A stretch of DNA of 36,301 nt, taken from Pseudomonadota bacterium (GTDB lineage: Bacteria; Desulfobacterota; Desulfarculia; Adiutricales; JAGVGV01). Location: positions 1 through 36,301 of the forward strand of contig JAHJTB010000513.1 in the NCBI GenBank assembly GCA_018830135.1, written 5' to 3'. This document shows, one piece after another, positions 22,985-30,048 of this stretch (the stretch's first letter is position 1; the number at the start of each line of letters is the position of its first letter). A program made the translations under genes and the position numbers. The notes beneath the pieces are model-generated. The model did no database searches, was not told where the DNA came from, and saw nothing but the letters and a program-made list of their open reading frames with translations.

Positions 22985-23623
22985 CTACAGCCGGGCCACC
23001 TGCTCCGGGCTCCGCTCGAGCCCGACCACCCGGCCCTGGATCAGGACCTCGCCGAACTCGTAGAACCCGGACTCGTAGTCGCGGTTCTCCGGCCGCAGCT
23101 CGACCCGGTCCCCCCGCAGAAAAAACCGCTTGACCGTGGCCTCCTCGTCATGAAGCAGGGCCACCACGATCTCCCCGTCCCGGGCATACTGGCGGGGCTC
23201 GCAGATGACCAGGTCGCCGTCCAGAATCCCGGCCTCGATCATGGAATCCCCCCGCACGCGCAAGGCGAACAGGTTCGCCCCCCGATAGACCGTGGCGTCC
23301 ACGACCCGGGTCCCGTCCCACTCCTGCTGGGCATACATCGGCAGACCGGCCGCGATCCGTCCCACGATGGGCACCTCCCGCCAGCGCTGCACCGCCGCCG
23401 TCTGACCGGCCCGGTTGAGCAGATGGATGCGGCGGCTGTACCGCCCCTCCCGCCTGACGTAGCCCTTCTCTTCCAGGGCCCGCAGGTACTGGAGCACCGC
23501 CGAATGGCTGACCCCCAGCACGGCCGCGGCCCGGCGCAGGCTGGGCGCCCGGCCCCGGCGGGCGATCTCATCCTCCAAAAACTTCAGAAAGGCCAACTGC
23601 TTTTCCGGAAGCTCGGGCAACAT
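22985..23623 (-). CDS. lexA: LexA repressor
   Basis: A 212-residue LexA. The N-terminal winged helix-turn-helix is seen in residues about 1-60 (RRAAAVLGVSHSAVLQYLRALEEKGYV). The self-cleavage machinery is complete: scissile A92-G93 in GRIAAGLP, nucleophile S127 in VRGDSMIEAG, and general base K165 in ATVKRF. The distances between them (35 and 38 residues) match those in E. coli LexA closely. GGAGG precedes the ATG at 23623. The frame is open further upstream, but only through the hexamer repeats of the promoter, so the longer form is rejected. It heads the DUF72-imuB-dnaE2 operon and probably represses it and itself. It may be a second, cassette-specific LexA, as is common with such operons. 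Confidence 0.95.
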   Translation of the reverse strand: MLPELPEKQLAFLKFLEDEIARRGRAPSLRRAAAVLGVSHSAVLQYLRALEEKGYVRREGRYSRRIHLLNRAGQTAAVQRWREVPIVGRIAAGLPMYAQQEWDGTRVVDATVYRGANLFALRVRGDSMIEAGILDGDLVICEPRQYARDGEIVVALLHDEEATVKRFFLRGDRVELRPENRDYESGFYEFGEVLIQGRVVGLERSPEQVARL

Positions 23624-23651
23624 GAACTCCTCCGTCCCGGTTTTGATCCTG

Positions 23652-23680
23652 AGTATACCGGTTCCAAATGTTAATGTCAA
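23652..23680 (-). promoter_or_regulatory. Promoter of the lexA-DUF72-imuB-dnaE2 operon
   Basis: On the minus strand, a perfect -35 TTGACA (23675-23680) is followed after exactly 17 bases by TATACT (23652-23657), about 30 bases before the lexA ATG. The -35 region lies inside the AATGTN tandem repeats, and a second TTGACA occurs 18 bases further upstream (23693-23698). Confidence 0.8.
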
Positions 23681-23696
23681 TGTTAATGTAAATGTC
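23667..23696. repeat. Five tandem AATGTN hexamers over the lexA -35 region
   Basis: AATGTT, AATGTC, AATGTT, AATGTA, AATGTC follow each other without gaps, and a sixth begins with AATA. They cover the lexA -35 box. Possibly an array of operator half-sites for LexA or another regulator. No classic palindromic SOS box was found here, so this is the best candidate control region. Confidence 0.7.
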
Positions 23697-23778
23697 AATA
23701 TAGTTTGCGGCGAGATGAGGGCCTCCTACCCGGAAAACGGAAAAATGGGGCCTGTGGTATGCCGTAACGAAAAAAGAG

Positions 23779-23826
23779 GGAAGCTGGAGCTTCCAGGATC
23801 GGGTTCCCAAGCCGGAGCGTGGGAAC
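23779..23826. repeat. Second copy of the GGAAGC...GTTCCC palindromic repeat
   Basis: GGAAGCT-GG-AGCTTCC (23779-23794) is followed by GTTCCCA (23803-23809) / TGGGAAC (23820-23826). It matches the copy at 741-783 nearly base for base through both palindromes, apart from a few substitutions and a five-base length difference in the second loop. Confidence 0.75.
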
Positions 23827-23883
23827 CAGGAAAATATGGGCGTCCATAAAATATCCAGAAGGCTTGGGTTCCGTCTCGGCCTC

Positions 23884-23973
23884 ACCCGATTGCTTTGCCG
23901 CTCCGCTTCTTGCAAAGACGCTACCGCTATAAGCACCGTCATTGCGAGAAGCGAAGCGGCGAAGCAATCGGGT
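23884..23973. repeat. 32-bp inverted repeat of the GCGAAGC...GAAGCAATC type
   Basis: The left arm (23884-23915) and right arm (23942-23973) are reverse complements at 29 of 32 positions, with 26 bases between. The arms contain the motif GAAGCAATCGGGT, known as a common intergenic repeat in many bacteria. A further copy of the element end, CTCGCAATGACGG (24047-24059), pairs exactly with CCGTCATTGCGAG (23936-23948), giving a second, longer-range inverted pair. Confidence 0.72.
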
Positions 23974-24113
23974 GTCCCCCAAAACTGGCCTAAGAGAGGA
24001 ATCGGTTCCTAAGCCCAATAACCGTGGGCTTCGAGAAGGACGGGGACTCGCAATGACGGGGGACATTCGCGCTGCCGGCTCGTCGTTGCCTGGCAGGCCC
24101 CCCGTCGGACCAG

Positions 24114-24143
24114 TTGCCAGGCGGCCCGATTTTCGTGTATATT
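24114..24143 (+). promoter_or_regulatory. Sigma-70-type promoter of the flippase gene
   Basis: TTGCCA (24114-24119), an 18-base spacer and TATATT (24138-24143), each one base from consensus. It lies 30 bases upstream of the TTG start. Confidence 0.6.
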
Positions 24144-24172
24144 CGGGTTAAAAGGACCGGGGTGCGCGACTT

Positions 24173-25216
24173 TTGAAAAACAAGCAAATGTGGTTGGGAC
24201 TGGCCATCAGCGCCGTCTTCCTGTATCTGGCCTTTCGGAAAAGCGACTGGTCACTGATCTGGAGCCGGGTGCAGGAGACGGACCTGCTCTACATTGTCGC
24301 CAGCCTCCCGCTTTTGGCCGTGATCTTCCTGCTTCGGGCCGTGCGCTGGCGCCATCTGCTGCTGCCCGCCGGCCGTCCGGCTTTCAGCTCCCTGGTCAGC
24401 GCGATCATGATCGGATTCATGTCACTGAATCTGCTGCCGTTTCGCCTCGGGGAGTTCATCCGGGCCTATGTTCTGGGACGCCGGGCCTCCATGTCCAAGA
24501 CCGGGGTCTTCGCCACGGTGATGGTCGAGCGGGTCCTGGACGGTTTCACCACCCTGTTCCTGCTTCTCCTGGTCCTCTTCCTCCGGCCGCTGCCCGAATC
24601 CTCCCGGGTCGGGGTCTGGATTCAGGCCTTTTCCTACCTGGCCCTGTTCATTTTCGTGTCCGCCATGGTCTTTCTGGTTCTGGCCCGGCTCAGGACGGAT
24701 TGGATCGTCCGGGTTCTGGAGCGGATTTTGGGCCGCTTCCCCGGCCTGCTCGGCCCGGTGGTCCGGATCGTTCGCGCCTTTGCCGGCGGTCTGGACGTGC
24801 TGTCCGATTTTCGCCTTTTCGCGACGAGCATCGGGCTTTCCGTGCTGATCTGGCTGACCATGGCCGCCTGGTACTGGACGCTCATGTTCGCTTTCGGCGC
24901 GGTCGGGGGCAGCGGCATGGGCGGACAGGTCGGCTTTTTGGGCAGCGTGTTCGTGCTGGTGGCCATTGCCCTGGGGGTCATGATTCCCTCCAGCCCGGGG
25001 TTCGTGGGGCCGTATGAGTTCGCTTGCATCATGGCCCTGACCGCCTTGGGGGTGGATACGGCGGGCGCGGAAAGCTACGCCCTGGTCAGCCATGCCGCGC
25101 AGTTCATCCCGATCACCCTGATCGGGCTGGTGTATTTGTACATCGAGAACTTCAGTCTCCGGGAGGTCCGGTCCGAGGGGGTCCGGCTCAAATCGGAGTT
25201 CGAGCCGCCCGAATAA
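24173..25216 (+). CDS. Lysylphosphatidylglycerol synthase TM region / UPF0104-type membrane protein
   Basis: A 347-residue integral membrane protein with about eight hydrophobic helices, of the flippase-like family to which the membrane part of MprF belongs. Recognisable pieces are FLLRAVRWRHLL near residue 50, SLNLLPFRLGEFIRAYVLGRR, ATVMVERVLDGF, and PSSPGFVGPYEFACIMAL near the C-terminus. There is no lysyl-transferase domain, so it is the stand-alone type, thought to move lipids or lipid-linked molecules. The start is TTG at 24173, chosen because the protein then has a complete first helix; an ATG five codons on is possible. No strong ribosome-binding site is seen. It is a single gene with its own promoter. 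The substrate is unknown. Confidence 0.88.
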   Translation: MKNKQMWLGLAISAVFLYLAFRKSDWSLIWSRVQETDLLYIVASLPLLAVIFLLRAVRWRHLLLPAGRPAFSSLVSAIMIGFMSLNLLPFRLGEFIRAYVLGRRASMSKTGVFATVMVERVLDGFTTLFLLLLVLFLRPLPESSRVGVWIQAFSYLALFIFVSAMVFLVLARLRTDWIVRVLERILGRFPGLLGPVVRIVRAFAGGLDVLSDFRLFATSIGLSVLIWLTMAAWYWTLMFAFGAVGGSGMGGQVGFLGSVFVLVAIALGVMIPSSPGFVGPYEFACIMALTALGVDTAGAESYALVSHAAQFIPITLIGLVYLYIENFSLREVRSEGVRLKSEFEPPE

Positions 25217-25232
25217 GTCCCGGCCCCTTGTC

Positions 25233-25257
25233 CGGCCGCCCGGAAACGAAGCGGCCG
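25233..25257 (+). terminator. Hairpin after the flippase gene
   Basis: CGGCCGC (25233-25239) / GCGGCCG (25251-25257), a 7-bp stem with an 11-base loop, without a T-run. Weak evidence for termination. Confidence 0.35.
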
Positions 25258-25293
25258 CCGGTGCGGTTATCGAGGGGGCCTATTCGAATTATG

Positions 25294-25323
25294 TTGACAT
25301 TACGAACCATTATCGATTATACT
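25294..25323 (+). promoter_or_regulatory. Sigma-70 promoter of the LysM operon
   Basis: A perfect TTGACA (25294-25299), 18 bases, then TATACT (25318-25323), in a locally AT-rich patch 50 bases before the LysM gene. It is the strongest-looking housekeeping promoter in this part of the window. Confidence 0.75.
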
Positions 25324-25372
25324 AACCCTGAAATATTTTAAATAGGGATTCGAGGTCCAAGGAGGATATCGG

Positions 25373-26329
25373 ATGAAGCCTGTCCGCTTCATGGTCGGAC
25401 TCATCGTCGTTACCGGGCTGATCCTGGGGACGATGACGTTCGTTCTGGCCGCCCCGGAGCACCAGAGCTATACGGTCAAGCCTGGAGACACCCTGTGGGG
25501 TATATCCAAGCGGTTTTACAATGACGAGAGCCTTTGGCCCAAGTTATGGGAACTGAACCGGAACCGGACCACCAATCCGCACCAGATCGCGGTGGGGGAC
25601 GTGCTGATCATCTTTCCCCTGGACGAGTTGATGAAGGCCCAGGCTCCGCCGGCGCCGCCGCCGGCCCCGGAAAGCCTTTACCGGCGGGGCGAGCTGTTCT
25701 CGGATAGATTCCCGAGATATTTCACTTACCTGGCCGATCCGGACGGGATCGGCGGCACCGGGGTCAACCGGATTACGGTCAAGCGCATCGACCCGGATAC
25801 CCGCAAGATGATCGTCAGTTACGACGAAGTGCGGGAGGTGGGCGAAATCGTGGCTTCCCTCGAGCGGGGCTACCGGCCCGAGGGGGAGAGCCTGACCGAA
25901 GGCAAGCTCATCCTTTCCTTTTACGACGACGTGATCATCCGCTTCACCGTGGACCTGGCCAAGGTGCTGGACTCGGCGACCCACGAGGACATGGACCCCT
26001 ACTTTCGGGAATTCCCGGTCTACGGCTATGGCGAGGACGTCAAGGAGCCGGATGACGACCGTCACGACAAGGACCGGATACTGGGCCGCCTGCATCAGTA
26101 CAAGGGCAACGTCCAGATCGTCAGCCGGGTGGAAACCATGACCCCCATGACGATGGAGCAGAAAAAGCGGCTGATCCAAAAGACCGGCCGCAACCTGGAC
26201 AGCGAGCCGGTTTCCTATCTGGCCCGGATCGTTTACTCGGCCCAGCCCATCAACATCGGCGACCGGATATTCATTTTCAAAAGCCTGTATCCCGGACCGG
26301 ACCGGGAACTGGACGGCGGCGGCCGATAG
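25373..26329 (+). CDS. Exported LysM-domain protein
   Basis: A 318-residue protein with a signal peptide (hydrophobic residues 8-25, cleavage near VLAAPE). One LysM domain follows at about 32-80 (YTVKPGDTLWGISKRFY...NPHQIAVGDVLIIFP), then a proline-rich linker and a C-terminal domain of about 220 residues that I do not recognise. LysM binds peptidoglycan, so the protein is probably periplasmic and wall-bound. AAGGAGG stands before the ATG. It is the first gene of a three-gene envelope operon with a lipoprotein and an ankyrin protein. Genes of this type (LysM plus an unassigned C-terminal part) are common in Desulfobacterota, but no function is assigned. Confidence 0.88.
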   Translation: MKPVRFMVGLIVVTGLILGTMTFVLAAPEHQSYTVKPGDTLWGISKRFYNDESLWPKLWELNRNRTTNPHQIAVGDVLIIFPLDELMKAQAPPAPPPAPESLYRRGELFSDRFPRYFTYLADPDGIGGTGVNRITVKRIDPDTRKMIVSYDEVREVGEIVASLERGYRPEGESLTEGKLILSFYDDVIIRFTVDLAKVLDSATHEDMDPYFREFPVYGYGEDVKEPDDDRHDKDRILGRLHQYKGNVQIVSRVETMTPMTMEQKKRLIQKTGRNLDSEPVSYLARIVYSAQPINIGDRIFIFKSLYPGPDRELDGGGR

Positions 26330-26340
26330 GGGTTAAGGAT

Positions 26341-27003
26341 ATGAAAAAGACAGCCGTGTTCGCGATATTGCTGCTCTGCCTGCCCCTGTTGATTTCCTGC
26401 GCCGGCCGGGAGCATCAACTCCCCGACTACCGATGCCAAAGCCCCCTGCCCTCGATCGTTGACCCGGAACTCGAGGAGGTTTACGGAGGCCGGACCGATG
26501 TCTGCCTGGCCTTTTTGCGCCCCTTTGACGTGGCCGGCTGGTACGAGAGCAAGATGAACTCGAGGCGGGTGCGCGGCCAGACCCTCAAAATCGGCTGCAC
26601 GACCTGTCCGGCGGCGGGCCGGGACTGCACCTTTACGGACAATGCCGGCGGCTGTTACAACGTCTCGCTGTTCTTCGACTTTGCCAAGATTCAGGAGGAC
26701 GCGCAGATTCGGTCGGCCAAACTGGCCCTTTACGTGACCGGCAACCCGGAAGCGCTGAACCGGGCCTTGCTTCAGGCTCGGATCATCGTCGGTTCCGACT
26801 TCCAGGCCCTGCCCGGCGCTCCGGAACGGCTTGGGAAATGGGCTTTGTACGACATCACCGATTTTGTCTGCGGCTGCGTGAATGAACGAAGGAACTCGGT
26901 CATGCTCGACATCAGCCTGCCCTGCGGGGCCGGCCGGATGGAACTGGCCACCCTGGCCCTGGACCAACGGACCGAACCCGCGGTCATTATCGAATATCGT
27001 TGA
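26341..27003 (+). CDS. Outer-membrane-type lipoprotein, function unknown
   Basis: A 220-residue lipoprotein. The signal peptide MKKTAVFAILLLCLPLLISC ends in a lipobox with the lipidated cysteine at C20; the next residue is alanine rather than aspartate, which favours the outer membrane. The mature part has several further cysteines (GCTTCPAAGRDC), and a segment with strand-like pattern (QIRSAKLALYVTG). No family is recognised. It begins 12 bases after the LysM gene in the same operon. It could be a structural partner of the wall-binding protein, but nothing in the sequence shows a reaction. Confidence 0.8.
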   Translation: MKKTAVFAILLLCLPLLISCAGREHQLPDYRCQSPLPSIVDPELEEVYGGRTDVCLAFLRPFDVAGWYESKMNSRRVRGQTLKIGCTTCPAAGRDCTFTDNAGGCYNVSLFFDFAKIQEDAQIRSAKLALYVTGNPEALNRALLQARIIVGSDFQALPGAPERLGKWALYDITDFVCGCVNERRNSVMLDISLPCGAGRMELATLALDQRTEPAVIIEYR

Positions 27004-27087
27004 CCCGCAACCGTCTGCCCAGGGGGCGCGCCGGACTTGAATCCAGCCGTCCGGCGGCGGTCACGGGGCGTCGTGGAGGGAAACGGG

Positions 27088-27624
27088 ATGAGATGCGTCT
27101 TGTCAATCCTGGTCGGCCTGGCTCTTTTTCTGATGGTGGCGACACCCGGTCCGGCCCGGGCCGATGAACCGGATTATGCCGCGCGGGCCATGTTCAGCGC
27201 CCTCAGAGGCCAGAACATCGACCTGATGCTTTCGCTGAAAAACGGAGGCGTGGACCCGAACCTCACCCTGGATCAGGCCGGTCTGAAAGCCGGCGACGTA
27301 TTCGGCGGCACCACGCCCGAACTCCTCAAGACCAACGCGGATGTGCAACACTGGCCTCTCCTGACCTGGGCGGTCTGCATGCAGGCGACCGAGTCGGTCC
27401 GTCTGCTACTCAAATGGGGCGCCGAAGTCAACGCCGCGGACGGCCAGGGCGTCACGCCCCTGCACTGGGCCGCCTGGACCGGCAACTACCCGCTGGTCAA
27501 GATGCTGATCCGGGCCGAGGCCGATCCTCGGACCGAGGACCGCCTGGGCCGCACGCCGCTGGATTGGGGGCTCATGAACGGCCAGGACGACGTGGTTCGC
27601 CTGCTGATCGGGGTCTCGCAATAA
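27088..27624 (+). CDS. Exported ankyrin-repeat protein
   Basis: A 178-residue protein with an N-terminal signal peptide (MRCVLSILVGLALFLMVA, cleavage near ARADE) and three to four ankyrin repeats. The clearest are the one with TESVRLLLKWGAEVNAAD, the one starting GVTPLHWAAWTG and the one starting GRTPLDWGLMNG. Ankyrin repeats mediate protein contacts; here the protein is likely periplasmic. The ATG at 27088 is preceded by GGAGGG; a TTG at 27037 would give a less likely basic extension. It is the last gene of the LysM operon and a strong terminator follows. Confidence 0.88.
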   Translation: MRCVLSILVGLALFLMVATPGPARADEPDYAARAMFSALRGQNIDLMLSLKNGGVDPNLTLDQAGLKAGDVFGGTTPELLKTNADVQHWPLLTWAVCMQATESVRLLLKWGAEVNAADGQGVTPLHWAAWTGNYPLVKMLIRAEADPRTEDRLGRTPLDWGLMNGQDDVVRLLIGVSQ

Positions 27625-27651
27625 GCCGGCCATCCGGAACGAATCCCTCGA

Positions 27652-27680
27652 AAGGCCCGCCTTGAGGCGGGCCTTTTTTT
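27652..27680 (+). terminator. Intrinsic terminator of the LysM-lipoprotein-ankyrin operon
   Basis: AAGGCCCGCC-TTGA-GGCGGGCCTT, a perfect 10-bp stem with a 4-base loop, followed by a T-run (seven T in a row including the stem end). Textbook form on the plus strand. Confidence 0.92.
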
Positions 27681-27702
27681 ATGGAAGGTCCTGGTTTCGG
27701 AA

Positions 27703-29106
27703 TCAGTCGCCGGACCGGTTGGCGGGCAGGCGGCCCCGGATCATGGAAGCGGCCACGCCGAAAAGGCAGAGCAGGGAGAAGATCATGAAAGCGATACGGA
27801 CGCTTTCGAGGAACTGCGGATAACGGTCCGGGGTGATGGCAAAGGGTCCGATGACCAGGGCGAAGATGAGAGTGGCAATGCCCATGCTGGTCATCTGCCC
27901 GAGCAGGCGCATGGTGCTGACGGCGCCGGAGGCGATGCCCAGGTGCCGCTTTTCAACGCTGCTCATGATGGCGTTGGTGTTGGGCGAGGAAAACAGTCCG
28001 AATCCCAGGCCCATGACGACCAGGTTGCCGATCATGAACCAAGCGGGGGTTTCGGGTCCCAGGGCGGTGAACACGGCCAGGCCCACGGCGGTCAGGGCCA
28101 TCCCGACCGAGGCGACCAGGCGGGGCTGAATCCGGTCCGACAGTCGGCCGGCCAGGGGGGAACAGACCGCCTGGACCAGGGGCTGGGTGACCAGGATCAG
28201 ACCGGCGGTCTGAGGCTTGAAGGCCTTGATGTACTGGAGATACAGGCTGAGCAGAAAGGTGACGGCAAAGGTGGCGCTGTAGTTGATCAGGGCGGCCAGA
28301 TTGGAAAAGGCGAAGACCCGGTTGCGGCGAAACAGGCTGATTTCAATGACCGGTTGCGGCGTTCGCTGCTCCCACCATATGAATACGGCTGCCCAGAACA
28401 GGCCCAGGCCGATCAGGCCGAAACTCGATGGGGCCGGCAGACGCGAAAGGCCGTACATAACCGCCACCAGGGCCAGGCCGAAGAAGATCGAACCGGTCAG
28501 GTCGAAGCGTTCCCCTCGGGCTTCCGCCCATTCGTCCTTGAGTTTCCAGAAGACCAGGGCCACGGACAAAAGGCCCACCGGGGCCGGGGCCAGGAAGACG
28601 CTGCGCCAGCCCAGGTTCTGGGTCAGGATGCCCCCGAGGACCGGCCCCATGGACAGACCGATGTAGACCGCGCCCACGGCGATCCCCATGGCCCGGCCTC
28701 TTTCCCCCGGCGGGAAGACCGAGGTCAGGATGGCCAGCCCGGACGTGAAGATCATGGCCGAGCCCAGCCCTTGCAGGACCCGGGTCGCCAGGAGCATGGT
28801 CCCGGAAAAGGACAGGGCGGCCAAAACGGAGGCGGCGGTGTAGACCAGCATGCCCCAGGCAAAGGTCCGTTTGCGGCCATGAATGTCGGCCAGACGGCCG
28901 AAGGGGACCATGAATATGGCTGCGGACAGCAGAAACGACGTGGCCACCCAACTGAGCATGATGGCGTCAAGTCCAAAGGCCTGCTGGATGGCGGGCAGGG
29001 CCACGTTGACCGACGATCCCATGAAGGGCGTGACAAAGGACCCGACCGTGACCACGACGAGAACCGTGGTCTTTTTGGCCCGATCGGCGTCTTGAGATCG
29101 CGTCAT
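27703..29106 (-). CDS. MFS drug exporter (DHA2, EmrB/QacA type)
   Basis: A 467-residue major facilitator protein with about fourteen membrane helices. Family features: NVALPAIQQAFGLD in helix 1, the motif A-like GRLADIHGRKRTF between helices 2 and 3, and GPVLGGILTQNLGWRSVFL, the antiporter motif C. GGAGGGGAAA lies before the ATG. DHA2 members export drugs, bile salts or other amphiphiles using the proton gradient. It is a single gene converging on the ankyrin operon, and no regulator or membrane-fusion partner is next to it. The substrate is unknown. Confidence 0.92.
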   Translation of the reverse strand: MTRSQDADRAKKTTVLVVVTVGSFVTPFMGSSVNVALPAIQQAFGLDAIMLSWVATSFLLSAAIFMVPFGRLADIHGRKRTFAWGMLVYTAASVLAALSFSGTMLLATRVLQGLGSAMIFTSGLAILTSVFPPGERGRAMGIAVGAVYIGLSMGPVLGGILTQNLGWRSVFLAPAPVGLLSVALVFWKLKDEWAEARGERFDLTGSIFFGLALVAVMYGLSRLPAPSSFGLIGLGLFWAAVFIWWEQRTPQPVIEISLFRRNRVFAFSNLAALINYSATFAVTFLLSLYLQYIKAFKPQTAGLILVTQPLVQAVCSPLAGRLSDRIQPRLVASVGMALTAVGLAVFTALGPETPAWFMIGNLVVMGLGFGLFSSPNTNAIMSSVEKRHLGIASGAVSTMRLLGQMTSMGIATLIFALVIGPFAITPDRYPQFLESVRIAFMIFSLLCLFGVAASMIRGRLPANRSGD

Positions 29107-29139
29107 TTTCCCCTCCCGCGGCCTGTGTTCAGGAAAGGC

Positions 29140-29168
29140 ACTCTATCACGGGCCATTGAGCGAAGCAA
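29140..29168 (-). promoter_or_regulatory. Possible promoter of the MFS gene
   Basis: On the minus strand TTGCTT, 17 bases, TAGAGT. Both hexamers deviate from consensus, so confidence is limited. Confidence 0.35.
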
Positions 29169-29295
29169 CTTGGACTAGCGGCCCGTCGCGGGCAGCTCAA
29201 TAGTTGGGGGGGGTCCGAGGTCGCGTCAGCGCTTAGGCCCGGATATGCCCCGGTCCCATGAATGATTACGGCCCGTTCGGGATGAATGGGAAATG

Positions 29296-29329
29296 GAGAG
29301 AACCCGCCTCTCGCGAGGCGGGTTCTCTC
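29296..29329 (-). terminator. Terminator of the flagellin operon
   Basis: GAGAGAACCCGCCTC and its exact complement form a 15-bp perfect stem around a TCGC/GCGA loop, 26 bases beyond the stop of the 209-residue protein. On the minus strand a short T-rich stretch follows. Confidence 0.75.
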
Positions 29330-29354
29330 AGGCAGGCGAGCACGTTGTGATGCT

Positions 29355-29984
29355 TTAGTGGAGTCCTCCCGCCAGTGCCGGACCGGTCCGGATGCTGGAC
29401 CGATCGGCCCCGCGGACCCACTTCGCATGCTGGAGAAGGTCTGGTATGGCGGATAGGGAATCCGCGTCGGAATACGAGACGGCCACGATTTCGAGAAAGG
29501 CCACGGTCTCTTCGACGACCTGATGAATGAGGGCCTCCTGTTCGGCCAGGCGCTCGGCTTCGGCCTCGATGACCGGAACCATGTACCGCAGGGCCGTGGC
29601 GGCGGCCTTGGCCTGGGGCTTTCCGATCAGGCTCAATTGAGGCTGATCGTATCCCCGCCGGCCGGCCGTGCCGGCCAGGACCCGGGCCAGTTTGACGAAC
29701 TCGGCCTGACACGCATCCCGGCCGCCCTGATCATCTTCCGGGAGGGCCGCGGCGCGTCGGGCCAGTTCCAGCAGCCCCTGGATGGCCCCCCGGACCGTGT
29801 CGAACTCCTGCCTGGCGGCCCGAAGATCGATCAGACAGTCCGGGATGTTCCTCATCTGCTCCCGGGCCCGCTCGATCGTCTGGGCCACGTCGGCCGGTAT
29901 CTCGACCGGGTCGGCCTGGGGCAGGCCCTGGGCCAGCAGTTCGCTTATGGCATGAAGCGTCCGTTCGTCAGCCAGCTGTAACAT
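29355..29984 (-). CDS. Unrecognised helical protein encoded downstream of flagellin
   Basis: A 209-residue acidic, helix-rich protein with no signal peptide and no membrane segment. I recognise no family. The middle (FDTVRGAIQGLLELARRAA) and the segment LAEQEALIHQVVEETVAFLE have heptad-like patterns that suggest coiled coils. GGAAAGGA stands before the ATG. It is 64 bases downstream of flagellin in the same direction, with a small stem-loop between and a strong terminator after it, so it belongs to the sigma-28 operon and would be made at a lower level than flagellin. A flagellin chaperone or a filament-associated protein is possible, but nothing in the sequence proves it. Confidence 0.75.
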   Translation of the reverse strand: MLQLADERTLHAISELLAQGLPQADPVEIPADVAQTIERAREQMRNIPDCLIDLRAARQEFDTVRGAIQGLLELARRAAALPEDDQGGRDACQAEFVKLARVLAGTAGRRGYDQPQLSLIGKPQAKAAATALRYMVPVIEAEAERLAEQEALIHQVVEETVAFLEIVAVSYSDADSLSAIPDLLQHAKWVRGADRSSIRTGPALAGGLH

Positions 29985-30007
29985 GGCTCATCCATCCTTT
30001 CCCCGGC

Positions 30008-30027
30008 CTCCGGGACTTTCCCCGGAG
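30008..30027 (-). promoter_or_regulatory. Stem-loop between flagellin and the 209-aa gene
   Basis: CTCCGGG (30008-30014) / CCCGGAG (30021-30027) form a perfect 7-bp stem with a 6-base loop, 23 bases before the downstream ATG. It could reduce read-through or protect the flagellin mRNA from 3' decay. Confidence 0.45.
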
Positions 30028-30048
30028 ACCGCCTCGTTCAGGACCCGA

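Larger units (their letters stand above)
23701..24113. other. Repeat-rich intergenic region between lexA and the flippase gene
   Basis: No gene is seen. The region holds three palindromic repeats (23779-23826, 23884-23973, 23936-24059) from at least two families. It separates two divergent transcripts. Confidence 0.6.

Noticed and set aside
23624-23698. N-terminal extension of LexA by 25 residues
   Set aside because: The extra residues (TFTLTLTLTF) are only the translated hexamer repeats and the promoter; the ATG at 23623 has GGAGG.
23667-23700. Tandem hexamers as a CRISPR-like array
   Set aside because: Units are six bases with no spacers; no cas genes are in the window.
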